A stretch of 64,000 nt of DNA, from contig CAVSRJ010000001.1 of assembly GCA_963730375.1 (NCBI GenBank), positions 310,001 through 374,000 of the forward strand, given 5' to 3'. The position numbers and the translations under genes were made by a program. Positions within the stretch are counted from its first letter, which is position 1; each line of letters opens with the position of its first letter. Below the pieces are notes generated by a model. It saw only the letters and a program-made list of their open reading frames with translations. It had not been told where the DNA came from and searched no databases. Below, in pieces: positions 35,450 through 44,176 of this stretch. This DNA is from UBA6224 sp963730375. Its GTDB lineage: Bacteria > Patescibacteriota > Saccharimonadia > Saccharimonadales > UBA4665.

Positions 35450-35857
35450 TCAGTCACGAAGCTCATGGCCATGCGCGGTCAGCGAGTAAATGACCAAAAT
35501 GTCGATGGTCAAGACGACAACGGACCAAATGGGAAATAGTGCCAGGTTTGCCACTGCAGCAAAGGCACTGAGCGATGCCATGATGACACCAATCGTCCGA
35601 CCAAAGGTACTCCCGACAAGCAGTGACATGCCGGCGAAGAATACCAACAAACCAACCAACATGTGAATGATTCCCCAGGTGGTGACATCGAATACAATCA
35701 AGTGGTTCGCGGTCGCCACAAAATATTTGTCATTGAGCACAGCGACAAGACCGTATAGCAACTGGAATGTGCCAGTCAGCATCATCATAAATGCCGCGAA
35801 GTACCCCCAGCCAACCCAGCCGGTTGCCTCCGTTGTGATAGTTGTTTTTGTTGCCAT
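35450..35857 (-). CDS. Four-TM membrane protein (DUF7144-like)
   Basis: 135 residues from ATG 35857, chosen over an upstream ATG because AAGGAGGTGTG is placed correctly. Four TM helices with GWVGWGYFAAFMMMLTGTFQLLYGL and TWGIIHMLVGLLVFFAGMSLL, as in small actinobacterial membrane proteins of the DUF7144 type (resemblance from memory). Function unknown. Confidence 0.75.
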   Translation of the reverse strand: MATKTTITTEATGWVGWGYFAAFMMMLTGTFQLLYGLVAVLNDKYFVATANHLIVFDVTTWGIIHMLVGLLVFFAGMSLLVGSTFGRTIGVIMASLSAFAAVANLALFPIWSVVVLTIDILVIYSLTAHGHELRD

Positions 35858-35917
35858 AGCACACCTCCTTACGTTCATTACTTGCGAACACGAGGTGGGG
35901 TGGCAAGGCGTACCTTG

Positions 35918-36310
35918 CTAGGAAGATTCGACTGACGATTCGGGAGGTGGGGTTGGCTTTTTACTGCTGGCATCGGCCGCTTTCCAGGTAATATAGCCAG
36001 CCAAGACGGCCGCAACAAATGCCGCATAGCCTAACAAATCGGTGAGCCATGGGTTACTGATAACGTCCATACCCCGTAGGAATGCATAGATAGAAAATGC
36101 GAATAATCCAATGCCGGCAAGCCGTGCCGTAGTACTGACGACAGAAATAGTATAGAGCGCACCCAAGAAACCCAGACAACCCATGACAAAGAAGTATAGC
36201 GATGATTTTTCACCCGGCAGGCTCAGAAGCCGCCAGCCGAACCAGATGAGCGCAACACACACCGCTGCTCCACCGATAACCGTGAGCCAGCTGCGAATCG
36301 ATTGCTGCAT
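35918..36310 (-). CDS. Hypothetical four-TM membrane protein
   Basis: 130 residues with four TM helices and a Ser/Pro/Lys tail (SSKKPTPPPESSVESS) that should be cytosolic. It precedes the DUF7144-like gene on the same strand. Not recognised. Confidence 0.7.
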   Translation of the reverse strand: MQQSIRSWLTVIGGAAVCVALIWFGWRLLSLPGEKSSLYFFVMGCLGFLGALYTISVVSTTARLAGIGLFAFSIYAFLRGMDVISNPWLTDLLGYAAFVAAVLAGYITWKAADASSKKPTPPPESSVESS

Positions 36311-36438
36311 ATGTCACTCCCTTATATTGTTATTTTCTGCCCGGAACTCAAATCTATATGTAAAAATTCTTACAGACACCGATAAACAATAAAAGAGATA
36401 TTTGACAATACAGCAAGGTGCGAGTAAAGGAGGATTCT

Positions 36439-37008
36439 ATGGAACGAGAAGCTGCCAACCTAAGTGGGAGCCTAGTGCTTCGTGGCGTGTTGGCGTTACT
36501 ATTTGGTGTCGCGGCCGTATTCTGGCCGGGGCTGACTCTGGTGACGCTAGTGTATCTATTCAGTGCCTTTATATTGATTAACGGTGTCCTGGACTTGGTG
36601 TTTGGGATTGTTCGCTTGGCTGACGCCGACAAGTCAGTCCTGACGCGAGTGTTGACACTACTGTTTGGCGTTATCCAGGTAGGTGTCGGTGTCTATTTGC
36701 TGCGCCACCCGGGCGTTGGCTTTGCGACGTTCATTCTGCTCATCGGCTTTACATTGCTGGTGCGCGGTGTGTTCGAAGTCGTCGATGGTCTGTTCGAAGA
36801 GGGTTCCAGTATGTACCGAATTGTGATGATTATCGGGGGATTGCTTGCCGCATTGGCTGGCATCCTGATCCTGTTCCAGCCCGCCAAGGGTGGGGTGGCG
36901 TTCGTCTGGATTCTCGGCGTATACGCGCTAATTACTGGACCACTGTTGATTGCCCTGGCAATGGACATCAATCGGGAAGCCAAAGCCCTGAAACCGTCGC
37001 GTAGATAG
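36439..37008 (+). CDS. HdeD/DUF308 family membrane protein
   Basis: 189 residues with six TM helices in three hairpins, each with the HdeD-like pattern (LRGVLALLFGVAAVFWPGLTL, ILINGVLDLVFGI, LLVRGVFEVVDG). HdeD proteins are linked to acid resistance in enterics; elsewhere unknown. The ATG at 36439 follows AAAGGAGG. The C-terminus is basic (EAKALKPSRR). Confidence 0.85.
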   Translation: MEREAANLSGSLVLRGVLALLFGVAAVFWPGLTLVTLVYLFSAFILINGVLDLVFGIVRLADADKSVLTRVLTLLFGVIQVGVGVYLLRHPGVGFATFILLIGFTLLVRGVFEVVDGLFEEGSSMYRIVMIIGGLLAALAGILILFQPAKGGVAFVWILGVYALITGPLLIALAMDINREAKALKPSRR

Positions 37009-37038
37009 ATTCTGGACGTCATAGGGTACAATACCCTC

Positions 37039-38176
37039 ATGACGCAATCTGCAAAAACACAACATAGTCGTCAAATTCCGCTGGCCGTGCGTGTGATAAC
37101 CATCATCGCACTGGTCGGCGGATTTTTCTTTTTGAGTAGTTATATCGGCGTGATTCTATTCAGTGCGCTGCTGAGTCTGATATTTAACCCAGTCTACAAA
37201 TGGGTCCTGCGCAAAACGCATATGCAAGGGCTAGCATTGAGCGCCACGCTCTTGAGCTATGGCGGTATCCGTGGTAGTGCCAATCTCAGTCATCACCGCA
37301 CTTGGGGTGACCCAGGTAGCATCATTAGTTTCGAACGTGCAGCAATCTGGCTTTGACGTAGGCAGCCTCAGTGTCGATACGGTGGTTGATCGTGGCACCG
37401 AACGAATTAATAGCGTTTTCTCAGTAGTACCCGGTGGAGATACGCCGCCACAAGTCAGTAAATCTCAGGTAAAAGATACCATCCAGAAGGGTGCGACTGA
37501 GGCGCTCCAGGCGATATTATCGGTTCTGAAACATGTCGGCCTGGGTATCTTCGGGTTCATCAGTACATTCATTGTGGCAATTTTCCTCATCATGGGTATG
37601 CTGCGCTACCAAGAACGACTAGTCGATTTTATACGGCGACTAAGCCCATTCGACCAGGATGTTGTGGACATCTACATCCGGCGCACTGTTATCATGACGA
37701 AGGCAATGGTCAAGGGTCAGTTCGTGATTGCCTTTGTCCAGGGAGTTGCGAGCGCGGTTAGCCTGTGGATTGTCGGCGTCGACTATTTCTGGTTCTTTGT
37801 CATTTTGCTGACGTTTCTTAGCTTCATCCCGCTGGGCGGGGGAATCCTTACCATCCCAATCGGCATAATCCTAATGCTGACGGGCAACATTTGGCAGGGC
37901 ATATTCGTAATCCTTTGGCATATTTTTGTCGTGTCAAACATTGATAATGTATTGCGACCACGGCTGGTGCCCGAAGAGGCTCACCTGGATACCGCACTGA
38001 TGCTGCTGGCAGTGTTTGCCGGCATTGGGCTATTCGGGGCTGCGGGGGTGGTCTACGGGCCGGTCGTTATGATATTGATAGTTAGTACATTGCAGCTTTA
38101 TGCGACATTCAACCAACAAGTCCCACGCATCAGCCTGCCGCAACACTTGCCCAGAAAGAGCAAATCAAAAGCGTAA
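37039..38176 (+). CDS. AI-2E family transporter (frameshift)
   Basis: Frames 37039-37356 and 37259-38176 are one gene broken near 37255 (LALSATLL then MAVSVVVPISVITALG). About 378 residues with eight TM helices in the AI-2E/PerM layout; conserved FVKGQF-like segment KAMVKGQFVIAFVQG, SFIPLGGGILTIPIG, and NIDNVLRPRLV. Members export AI-2-like molecules or act in Na+/H+ exchange; the role here is unknown. TACAAT 37027-37032, 6 nt before ATG. Confidence 0.88.
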
Positions 38177-38181
38177 GCTTA

Positions 38182-38209
38182 TTGACAAATACGCAAACTT
38201 GTGTATAAT
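38182..38209 (+). promoter_or_regulatory. Strong promoter of a 31-aa ORF
   Basis: TTGACA (38182-38187) and TATAAT (38204-38209), 16 bp apart: the closest match to consensus in the window. Confidence 0.75.
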
Positions 38210-38270
38210 ACAAGATAGTTTTGATGATCAACAAAACAAACATTACAACCTAACAAAAAACAGAAAGTGC

Positions 38271-38366
38271 ATGTATATGAAAAATCCATTTGGTTTGGCA
38301 TTTGAATATGTCACCACGACCGATAAAGATTTTCAGCACATCGACAAGATGATTAAAAAGCTGTAA
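38271..38366 (+). CDS. Small ORF, 31 aa, with own promoter and terminator
   Basis: MYMKNPFGLAFEYVTTTDKD then a basic end IDKMIKKL. It sits about 55 nt downstream of the best promoter in the window and is followed by a strong terminator at 38398-38424, so an abundant ~210-nt transcript is predicted. The product could be this peptide, or the RNA itself could be the functional molecule. Confidence 0.5.
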   Translation: MYMKNPFGLAFEYVTTTDKDFQHIDKMIKKL

Positions 38367-38397
38367 AGCTTGCATCAATCGTTAGTACGTACGATAA

Positions 38398-38426
38398 AAT
38401 AGCCCGAAACAGTCGGGCTATTTTAT
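38398..38426 (+). terminator. Rho-independent terminator
   Basis: AATAGCCCGA-AACAG-TCGGGCTATTTTAT, ending the small-ORF transcript. Confidence 0.88.
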
Positions 38427-38487
38427 ATAGAGTATGGACTCATGGTTGCAGGTGAGTAATGCTTACTGTGTAGATAGATGGTATATA

Positions 38488-38515
38488 AAAACCCGACATG
38501 TTGTCGGGTTTTTAT
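38488..38515 (-). terminator. Terminator of tRNA-Met
   Basis: AAAACCCGACA/TGTCGGGTTTT stem with T runs on both strands; on the minus strand it directly follows the tRNA 3' end. Confidence 0.85.
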
Positions 38516-38517
38516 AA

Positions 38518-38594
38518 TGGTAGCGGCGACTGGGCTTGAACCAGTGACCTCAGGCTTATGAGTCCTGCGCTCTAACCAGCTGAGCTACGCCGCC
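38518..38594 (-). tRNA. tRNA-Met (elongator, CAU)
   Basis: 77 nt with encoded CCA; acceptor GGCGGCG/CGCCGCT with a G1-U72 wobble; D-arm GCTCAGCTGGTTAGAGC; anticodon loop ACTCATAAG; T-arm CTGGTTCAAGCCCAG. The body matches elongator Met (GGTTAGAGCGCAGGA...CCTGAGGTC) better than Ile2. Confidence 0.88.
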
Positions 38595-38620
38595 TCGTCG
38601 TCGCAGTGCGACGACATCCT
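38595..38620 (-). other. Hairpin directly 5' of tRNA-Met
   Basis: GTCGTCGCA and TGCGACGAC form a perfect stem immediately before the tRNA. The corresponding position before tRNA-Lys also has a strong hairpin. Confidence 0.6.
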
Positions 38621-38676
38621 ACGCTGCGCAAAAACTAGCGATGACTATCTTTTGCGAGCTCCGATTGTGGTCGACT

Positions 38677-38728
38677 GCTCCTCTCAAAATCTCAAACAGT
38701 CACGTTGTGGCTTGGTTTGAGATTTTGG
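38677..38728 (-). promoter_or_regulatory. tRNA leader element L1, copy B
   Basis: On the minus strand CAAAATCTCAAAC pairs perfectly with GTTTGAGATTTTG (13 bp, 38685-38697 and 38715-38727), enclosing CAAGCCACAACGTGACT and followed by AGAGGAGCA. Compared with copy A the stem bases differ while pairing is kept. TACAAT about 30 nt further upstream is the probable promoter. Confidence 0.75.
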
Positions 38729-38794
38729 CTAACCGCAAAATCAACAGTTGAACAGAGAGGATTGTAGCATGGTTTGCCCCTGTTGGCTAGGGCG

Positions 38795-39553
38795 TTAGTA
38801 CTCACGAAACGCAAGATAGGTGGCTGCGGTGACACCGATAACAATAACAGCGATGCGAATAGTGTGACTCGAAAAGCGCTGTGCCATGCGCGCCCCGATG
38901 TAGCCACCTGCCAGGCTACCCAGCCCCATAATGATGCCGGAGTGCCAGTGGATGTAGCCACCCCTTGCCAGTACCAAGACAGATGTGGTGCCCATGGCAA
39001 TGGCAGCAATATTCTTCAGCCCGTTCATTTGGTGCAAGCGATTTAACTCAGTAAAGCTCAGGAACGCCAGCAGAACAAAGCCAAAGCCAGGGCCAAAATA
39101 GCCGCCGTAGATGGCAAGGGGAAACAGCGCCAGGGCAATCAAGATGAAGGACTGCTTGCGTTTGACCCGGCTCTTTATGTGGGTATGCAGGCGGTCATGT
39201 AGGTAGGGCTGCAGGGCGAATAGCCCGACGGCGAGTAAAATGAGCCAGGGCAAGAGGTTCTCAAAGTGAGTATCGGAGGTATTGCGCAATATATATGAGC
39301 CGAACGCTGCGCCAGCTACCAGCGGCACAAGCCATAATATGTAATACCAGCGAATGTTTCGGTAATATTTGCGGTAACCAATCGCTGACGTGACTTGGCC
39401 GGGCATCATCACTAAAAATCCGGTAGCGTTCGCGACCAATGGTGAGAGCCCAGTTGCGATGAGCACAGGGAAGCCAATCAGCGAGCCACCACCGGCAATG
39501 GCGTTCATGCCGCCGACTATCAGCCCAACCGAAAATAACAGAATATCTACCAT
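38795..39553 (-). CDS. TauE/SafE family membrane permease
   Basis: 252 residues with eight TM helices. Family marks: GGMNAIAGGGSLIGFPVLI at the N-terminus, the repeat YGGYFGPGFGFVLLAFL in the second half, and LGSLAGGYIGARMAQRF. The family exports sulfite, sulfoacetate or related anions across the cytoplasmic membrane. Substrate here unknown. Confidence 0.9.
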   Translation of the reverse strand: MVDILLFSVGLIVGGMNAIAGGGSLIGFPVLIATGLSPLVANATGFLVMMPGQVTSAIGYRKYYRNIRWYYILWLVPLVAGAAFGSYILRNTSDTHFENLLPWLILLAVGLFALQPYLHDRLHTHIKSRVKRKQSFILIALALFPLAIYGGYFGPGFGFVLLAFLSFTELNRLHQMNGLKNIAAIAMGTTSVLVLARGGYIHWHSGIIMGLGSLAGGYIGARMAQRFSSHTIRIAVIVIGVTAATYLAFREY

Positions 39554-39586
39554 GTTTGTGTGCGTGCTTATGCTTAGTATAGCAGG

Positions 39587-40166
39587 CTAGGCTGCGTGAG
39601 TGTCTTGATACCACTCGGCGAACGATTTCCAGGCGGCACTCATTTCATCCAGCCGAGCCGGTTCGTGCTCGAGGTGCTTGTCGTATACCTCGGCAATTGT
39701 TAGACCATTGTCCATGTGGAGCGGGCAATATTATGTGACGGGTATGCCCGGCGTGCCTTTTGGCTCGCTGGCAATATCACCCGGTACCTCGTGCTTGAAT
39801 ATAACTACCTCATGGCCGTCACAGTATGCGATGCAAGGTGCCAAGATGATCGTGCGATCCTGATTTTGTACTGCACCAGATCGAATAAAATCATCAGGCG
39901 TAAACCAATGATTGACGGACTTCATGTATGGGCCAGGGAAGCCATGCAGTGCCGGGATGTGCCAAAAATCGTCAGACACAATAACAGGTTGACCAAGCTG
40001 CTCGTAGGCCTGACGGGCTTTGTGCCGAATGACTTGCTCTACGTCTTCGCCCTGGATTTCGTCGATGTCGACCGAGACTTGCTCTAGTTCGATATCATAT
40101 CGCTTGCACATTGCTGCGCCGACGCCCGAATTTCATGGCATTGCCAGTCGCACATAATAATTTCAT
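39587..40166 (-). CDS. RdgB/HAM1 family NTP pyrophosphatase (frameshift and in-frame stop)
   Basis: Starts MKLLCATGNAMKFG at 40166; after FG the frame shifts by one base to GVGAAMCKRYDIELEQV, continues through IQGEDVEQVIRHKARQAYEQ, VIVSDDFWHI and GFPGPYMKSVN, then meets an in-frame TAA at 39731-39733 and continues in the same frame (YCPLHMDNGLTIAEVYDK) to TAG at 39587. RdgB-type enzymes hydrolyse dITP/XTP. The two defects may be sequence errors or real decay. Confidence 0.7.
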
Positions 40167-40229
40167 GATGGCAGTATACCGCATCACCCATTGTGAGTAG
40201 CTAAGCGTTAGTGGCATAATGGTAGACAT

Positions 40230-41117
40230 ATGAAACTTTCGGTTGAGCCGGGAACATACGTGGTCGCGGTCAGTGGTGGGGTCGACTCTATGGTATTGCT
40301 GGATATGCTCAGGCAGCATGAGGGTCTGAAATTGATTGTGGCGCATTTCGATCACGGCATCCGGTCGGACTCGGTCGAGGACCGCAAACTCGTGCAGCGC
40401 ATTGCGATGCAGCACGGCCTGCCATTCGTCTATCACGAAGGCAAGTTGGGCGAGGGCACCAGCGAGGCGGCTGCCAGGCAGGCTCGTTACAAATTCTTGG
40501 CACAAGTAAAACAGGGTAGTAATGCGCGCGCCGTCCTCATGGCGCACCACCAGGATGACGCACTAGAGACGGCTATCATCAACCTGATACGCGGCACAAA
40601 TCGCCGCGGGCTGACGTCGCTCAAAGACCACGAAGTGTTGCAGCGTCCGTTGCTACACATGACCAAACGACAGTTACGAGCCTATGCTCAGGCGCATCGA
40701 CTGGACTGGCGCGAAGATAGAACCAACAAAGACACCACCTATCTGCGCAACCATATTCGCCACAATGTTGTCTCCAGACTTAGCATTGCGCAGCGCCAAC
40801 AGCTCACGCAGTTGATACATCAAGCACACGATATTAATCATCGTCTGGAAGTGCAGCTTATCAACTATCTGCACATGCAGCCGATGCGTGGCGTTCTGGA
40901 CCGGGGAATGTTCATCGGTTTGCCGCACAAAGTATCCCGCGAAGTGCTGGCAACCTGGCTACGCCAACACGGTATCAACCAGTTTGATAAAAAGGCGCTC
41001 GAGCGTCTCGTTGTGGGCGCAAAAACGGGCAAAAAGGGCAGCCGAATCGAGATTGTTAACGGATGGCAAATGCGAGTTTTGCACGACCAACTGGCACTCC
41101 ACCATAAAGAGCGCTAG
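40230..41117 (+). CDS. tilS: tRNA(Ile)-lysidine synthase
   Basis: 295 residues. PP-loop SGGVDSM (15-21) for ATP adenylation, then AHFDHGIR, EAAARQARY, LMAHHQDDALETAIINLIRG and DHEVLQRPLL..TKRQLRAYA, all TilS marks; the C-terminal domain is short. It converts C34 of tRNA-Ile2(CAU) to lysidine, and that tRNA is at 30042-30117. Followed 32 bp later by ftsH, a common bacterial order. Confidence 0.94.
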   Translation: MKLSVEPGTYVVAVSGGVDSMVLLDMLRQHEGLKLIVAHFDHGIRSDSVEDRKLVQRIAMQHGLPFVYHEGKLGEGTSEAAARQARYKFLAQVKQGSNARAVLMAHHQDDALETAIINLIRGTNRRGLTSLKDHEVLQRPLLHMTKRQLRAYAQAHRLDWREDRTNKDTTYLRNHIRHNVVSRLSIAQRQQLTQLIHQAHDINHRLEVQLINYLHMQPMRGVLDRGMFIGLPHKVSREVLATWLRQHGINQFDKKALERLVVGAKTGKKGSRIEIVNGWQMRVLHDQLALHHKER

Positions 41118-41149
41118 TCAAGTATTGCCGAACGCGGTATACTGAAATA

Positions 41150-43021
41150 ATGGCAGTGAATAAGAGACCAATGTCACCGAAGGGAAAGCGGCCAAACGAC
41201 CGTAGCACCATGAAGAACGCGAGCTTCATCGCGCTGATTATTTTGATCGGTTTGATTGTTTTCGCTGCGACCAAGCAACCATCGACACTCAAGACCATTC
41301 CTCTTACCCAGGCTGTGCAAAACGCCAACAAGGGCGAATATAAATCGATAACTGTGAAAAGTAACGAACTCGACATCACCAAAAAGGGTGACGACAACCC
41401 ATCGTTGCGAGCTTATAGCGATCCGAATGCCAGTCTGAAAGAAGTCGGCTTTGATTTTGATAAAGTAAACGTCTCGTACGAGGCCGAGTCATCTGGCGAA
41501 CCTGCCTGGGTTACAATTGCCGCTTCTATTGTTCCGGTAGTACTGATAGGTGGCTTTCTGTTCTTTATGTTGCGCAGCGCCCAGGGGCAAGGCAACCAAG
41601 CGATGAGCTTTGGTAAGAGCCGCGCACGACTGTACGGCAACGAAAAGGATAAAGTTACCTTCGGCAATGTAGCGGGACAGGCCGAGGCCAAGCAAGATTT
41701 GCAAGAAGTCGTTGAGTTCTTGAAGTACCCCAAGAAATTTGCCAGCGTCGGTGCCCGCATACCAAAGGGCGTGCTATTGGTTGGCCCTCCTGGTACCGGT
41801 AAAACGATGCTCAGCCGTGCCGTTGCCGGTGAAGCAAACGTGCCATTCTTTAGTATCTCTGGTTCTGAGTTCGTCGAGATGTTCGTCGGTGTTGGTGCAA
41901 GTCGCGTCCGCGACCTATTTGCCAAGGCGAAGAAGAACGCGCCATGTATTATCTTCATCGACGAAATCGATGCCGTCGGCCGACGCCGCGGCAGTGGTAT
42001 GGGTGGTGGTCACGACGAACGTGAGCAGACGCTAAACCAGATATTGGTTGAGATGGACGGATTTGAGCAAGGCCAGAATGTCATCGTCTTGGCTGCGACG
42101 AACCGTGCTGATGTACTGGATCCCGCCCTGCTGCGCCCAGGTCGTTTTGACCGCCGTGTCGGCATCGACTTGCCTGACCGCAAAGATCGTGAAGCTATCC
42201 TGAAAGTCCACTTCGAGAAGAAGCCACTTGCTAAGAATGTTGACCTAGATGCTCTGGCTGCCAAGAGCGCCGGTTCGTCCGGAGCTGATCTGGCAAATAT
42301 TGCTAACGAATCAGCCATTATAGCCGCCCGCAACAACCATGCGCAGATTACCCAGGATGATGTTACCGAGGCATTCGAACGTGTCGCCATTGGCCCTGAG
42401 CGCAAGAGCAAGGTAATGAATGAACAGGAAAAGGAACTGACCGCCTACCACGAAGCTGGTCACGCTTTAGTCGGTCACGTGCTGCCGGACAGTGATCCGG
42501 TCCACAAGGTGACCATTATCCCACGCGGCGGCACCGGCGGTGTGACGTGGTTCTTGCCCCCCGAAGATCGTGTCTACACTAGCCTCGTTGAATTCAAGGA
42601 CGTCCTGGCTCGTGCCATGGGTGGCCGTATCGCCGAGGAAATCGTCTATGGTAAAGACCGCATTACGACCGGTGGTGGCAACGACCTGCAGAAGGCCGCC
42701 GAAATTGCCCGCGATATGATCACTCATCAGGGTATGGGTGAGAAGCTCCGCGACCAAGTTTTCAAGGTCGACGAGGGCATGATGCTCGACCGTATGGTGC
42801 ACGAACGCGAGTACTCGGACGATACTGCCAAGCTGATTGACGACGAAGTCGAAGCGCTCATTACCGAAGCGGCTAACCGCGCCCGTGTTGTTATCAAGGC
42901 CAACATGGAGCACCTCAAGAAGCTCAAAGATATCCTGATAGACAAAGAAACTATCGATGGCGAAGTCGCCGAGAAGGTCTTGGCGGGCAGCAGCCTTCCC
43001 AAAGAAGCCGCCTTGTACTAG
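41150..43021 (+). CDS. ftsH: ATP-dependent zinc metalloprotease FtsH
   Basis: 623 residues. Two TM helices (about 24-41 and 120-140) flank the small extracytoplasmic domain. AAA+ domain: Walker A GPPGTGKT (212-219), Walker B IIFIDEID (to 274), second region of homology ATNRADVLDPALLRPGRFDR. Protease: HEAGH (434-438) and the later Asp in GGGNDLQKAAEIARD. Role: degradation of membrane and regulatory proteins. TATACT 41138-41143 lies 6 nt before ATG. Confidence 0.97.
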   Translation: MAVNKRPMSPKGKRPNDRSTMKNASFIALIILIGLIVFAATKQPSTLKTIPLTQAVQNANKGEYKSITVKSNELDITKKGDDNPSLRAYSDPNASLKEVGFDFDKVNVSYEAESSGEPAWVTIAASIVPVVLIGGFLFFMLRSAQGQGNQAMSFGKSRARLYGNEKDKVTFGNVAGQAEAKQDLQEVVEFLKYPKKFASVGARIPKGVLLVGPPGTGKTMLSRAVAGEANVPFFSISGSEFVEMFVGVGASRVRDLFAKAKKNAPCIIFIDEIDAVGRRRGSGMGGGHDEREQTLNQILVEMDGFEQGQNVIVLAATNRADVLDPALLRPGRFDRRVGIDLPDRKDREAILKVHFEKKPLAKNVDLDALAAKSAGSSGADLANIANESAIIAARNNHAQITQDDVTEAFERVAIGPERKSKVMNEQEKELTAYHEAGHALVGHVLPDSDPVHKVTIIPRGGTGGVTWFLPPEDRVYTSLVEFKDVLARAMGGRIAEEIVYGKDRITTGGGNDLQKAAEIARDMITHQGMGEKLRDQVFKVDEGMMLDRMVHEREYSDDTAKLIDDEVEALITEAANRARVVIKANMEHLKKLKDILIDKETIDGEVAEKVLAGSSLPKEAALY

Positions 43022-43030
43022 GACAAACCT

Positions 43031-43228
43031 ATGGGGATACAAGAGCGGATAACAACTATCCCAAATACTCCCGAGATTGCTCGGCACCGAAACGATTATG
43101 GGCGTATCGCCTTACGAGATATTGAGCCAGGGACTGCTCGCTATGAACGTGCTCAAGGCGTTCTTACAGAGGAATTTGACGAAAAAGTACGTCGTGTTCG
43201 CGAAGCGCTTGCCCCTGTATCTGAATAA
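43031..43228 (+). CDS. Hypothetical protein, 65 aa
   Basis: A small soluble Arg-rich protein beginning 9 bp after ftsH, probably cotranscribed with it. No motif recognised; a helical end (LTEEFDEKVRRVREAL). Confidence 0.6.
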   Translation: MGIQERITTIPNTPEIARHRNDYGRIALRDIEPGTARYERAQGVLTEEFDEKVRRVREALAPVSE

Positions 43229-43263
43229 ACACAACGCAATCATACGGCAAATTAACAGATACG

Positions 43264-43323
43264 ACGTATATACGTACGTATATACGTCACCTCTGTAAAA
43301 ACGCGATATGAATCAAACATAAG
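43264..43323. repeat. Intergenic repeat R1, copy 2
   Basis: Two back-to-back ACGTATATACGT (43264-43287), then the same conserved tail as copy 1 at 14884 (CACCTCTG, AAAACGC, ATATGAAT, ACATAA). Confidence 0.9.
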
Positions 43324-43335
43324 AGTAATATACCC

Positions 43336-43358
43336 ACCTAGAGGACGGACCTCTAGAT
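43336..43358. repeat. Hairpin repeat R2, copy 3
   Basis: CCTAGAGG-ACGGA-CCTCTAG, 78 bp before the start of the second orphan gene; in copy 1 the spacing is 77 bp. Confidence 0.88.
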
Positions 43359-43435
43359 GGTTATATTGAGGTTGTGAATAGATTCAAATGGGGTATAATC
43401 CAATCTACGATACATATTGTCAAGGAATTACTAAC

Positions 43436-43969
43436 ATGAACGAACAGATTGGACCTCGGCGTGAGTTAATGCCGAACGAAGCATTAACGGCGGAGTTTGT
43501 GACATTACTTGGGCAGAGTATCGGACACGAACTACAGGATCCAGACTTGACATCATTTCGCGATGAGGATGGACAGGCTGTGCTAGTCGTCGTAGAGCTC
43601 GTGAACGATGGAGAACTAACCAAAACAACCCACTACACTGAAGATCCGGATGGTACCGTCACCAAATATTTTGATGTCATGCTAACGAGCGATGTTGAGC
43701 GACTGGGTACAGGGACAAGTGAAGACCTGGCCTACCGAGATGCTCTGCTGGCCACCGGTTTAAGCGAGGCAGAAGCGTGGGCAGAAATCGCGTCTGAAAA
43801 GCTACGCCGCCCCTCTGGTGACGAAGGCGCAGAGCGCCTCCTCAGATCATTAGTCGATGGTGTGGCCGATCTGCGGGATGAAGAGGCGCTTGGCCTCTCT
43901 GCTGTGTCCGCAAACGAGCTGCGCTCACTAGTTGGTAGAGTCCGTCGCGCACTCAATGCAGTAGATTAG
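43436..43969 (+). CDS. Orphan protein of repeat-framed cassette 2
   Basis: 177 residues from ATG 43436, preceded by CAAGGAATT; the longer frame from 43388 overlaps a TATAAT box (43394-43399) and is rejected. The N-terminal half is beta-like (AVLVVVELVNDGELTKTTHYTEDPDG), the C-terminal half helical and acidic/basic (EAEAWAEIASEKLRR, RRALNAVD). No similarity by eye to the orphan protein of cassette 1 although the flanks are the same. Confidence 0.7.
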   Translation: MNEQIGPRRELMPNEALTAEFVTLLGQSIGHELQDPDLTSFRDEDGQAVLVVVELVNDGELTKTTHYTEDPDGTVTKYFDVMLTSDVERLGTGTSEDLAYRDALLATGLSEAEAWAEIASEKLRRPSGDEGAERLLRSLVDGVADLRDEEALGLSAVSANELRSLVGRVRRALNAVD

Positions 43970-43972
43970 AAT

Positions 43973-43992
43973 CTAAAGGACGGACCTCTAGG
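43973..43992. repeat. Hairpin repeat R2, copy 4
   Basis: CTAAAGG-ACGGA-CCTCTAGG, 4 bp after the stop of the orphan gene; the left arm has one mismatch to the other copies. Confidence 0.82.
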
Positions 43993-44016
43993 TCGGTATT
44001 CGATATAGTTGCCTTA

Positions 44017-44046
44017 GCTCACGAACAGGAATGTTCATGGGCTCAG
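44017..44046. other. Hairpin near the end of GC-rich insert 2
   Basis: GCTCACGAACA and TGTTCATGGGC pair with one mismatch and one wobble around GGAA. Confidence 0.55.
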
Positions 44047-44052
44047 GGAACT

Positions 44053-44152
44053 GCGGGGCGGTGGGAGAATAGATGAAAAGGTATTTGTATGAAGCGAGAG
44101 CATTACTGCACTCAAGCGTTCAGAACCTAATCATTATCTCCCATCGCCCCGC
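44053..44152. other. Rod-like inverted repeat, about 100 nt
   Basis: GCGGGGCGGTGGGAGA... (from 44053) pairs with ...TCTCCCATCGCCCCGC (to 44152), about 20 bp with few mismatches. Inside, GAAGCGAGAGC and GCACTCAAGCGTTC also pair imperfectly, so the whole segment folds as a rod. It lies 3' of the minus-strand genes of insert 2, in the position the hammerhead holds in insert 1. No hammerhead core is present here. Confidence 0.7.
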
Positions 44153-44176
44153 GATGTTCGCCAACGGAGGAGTCGG

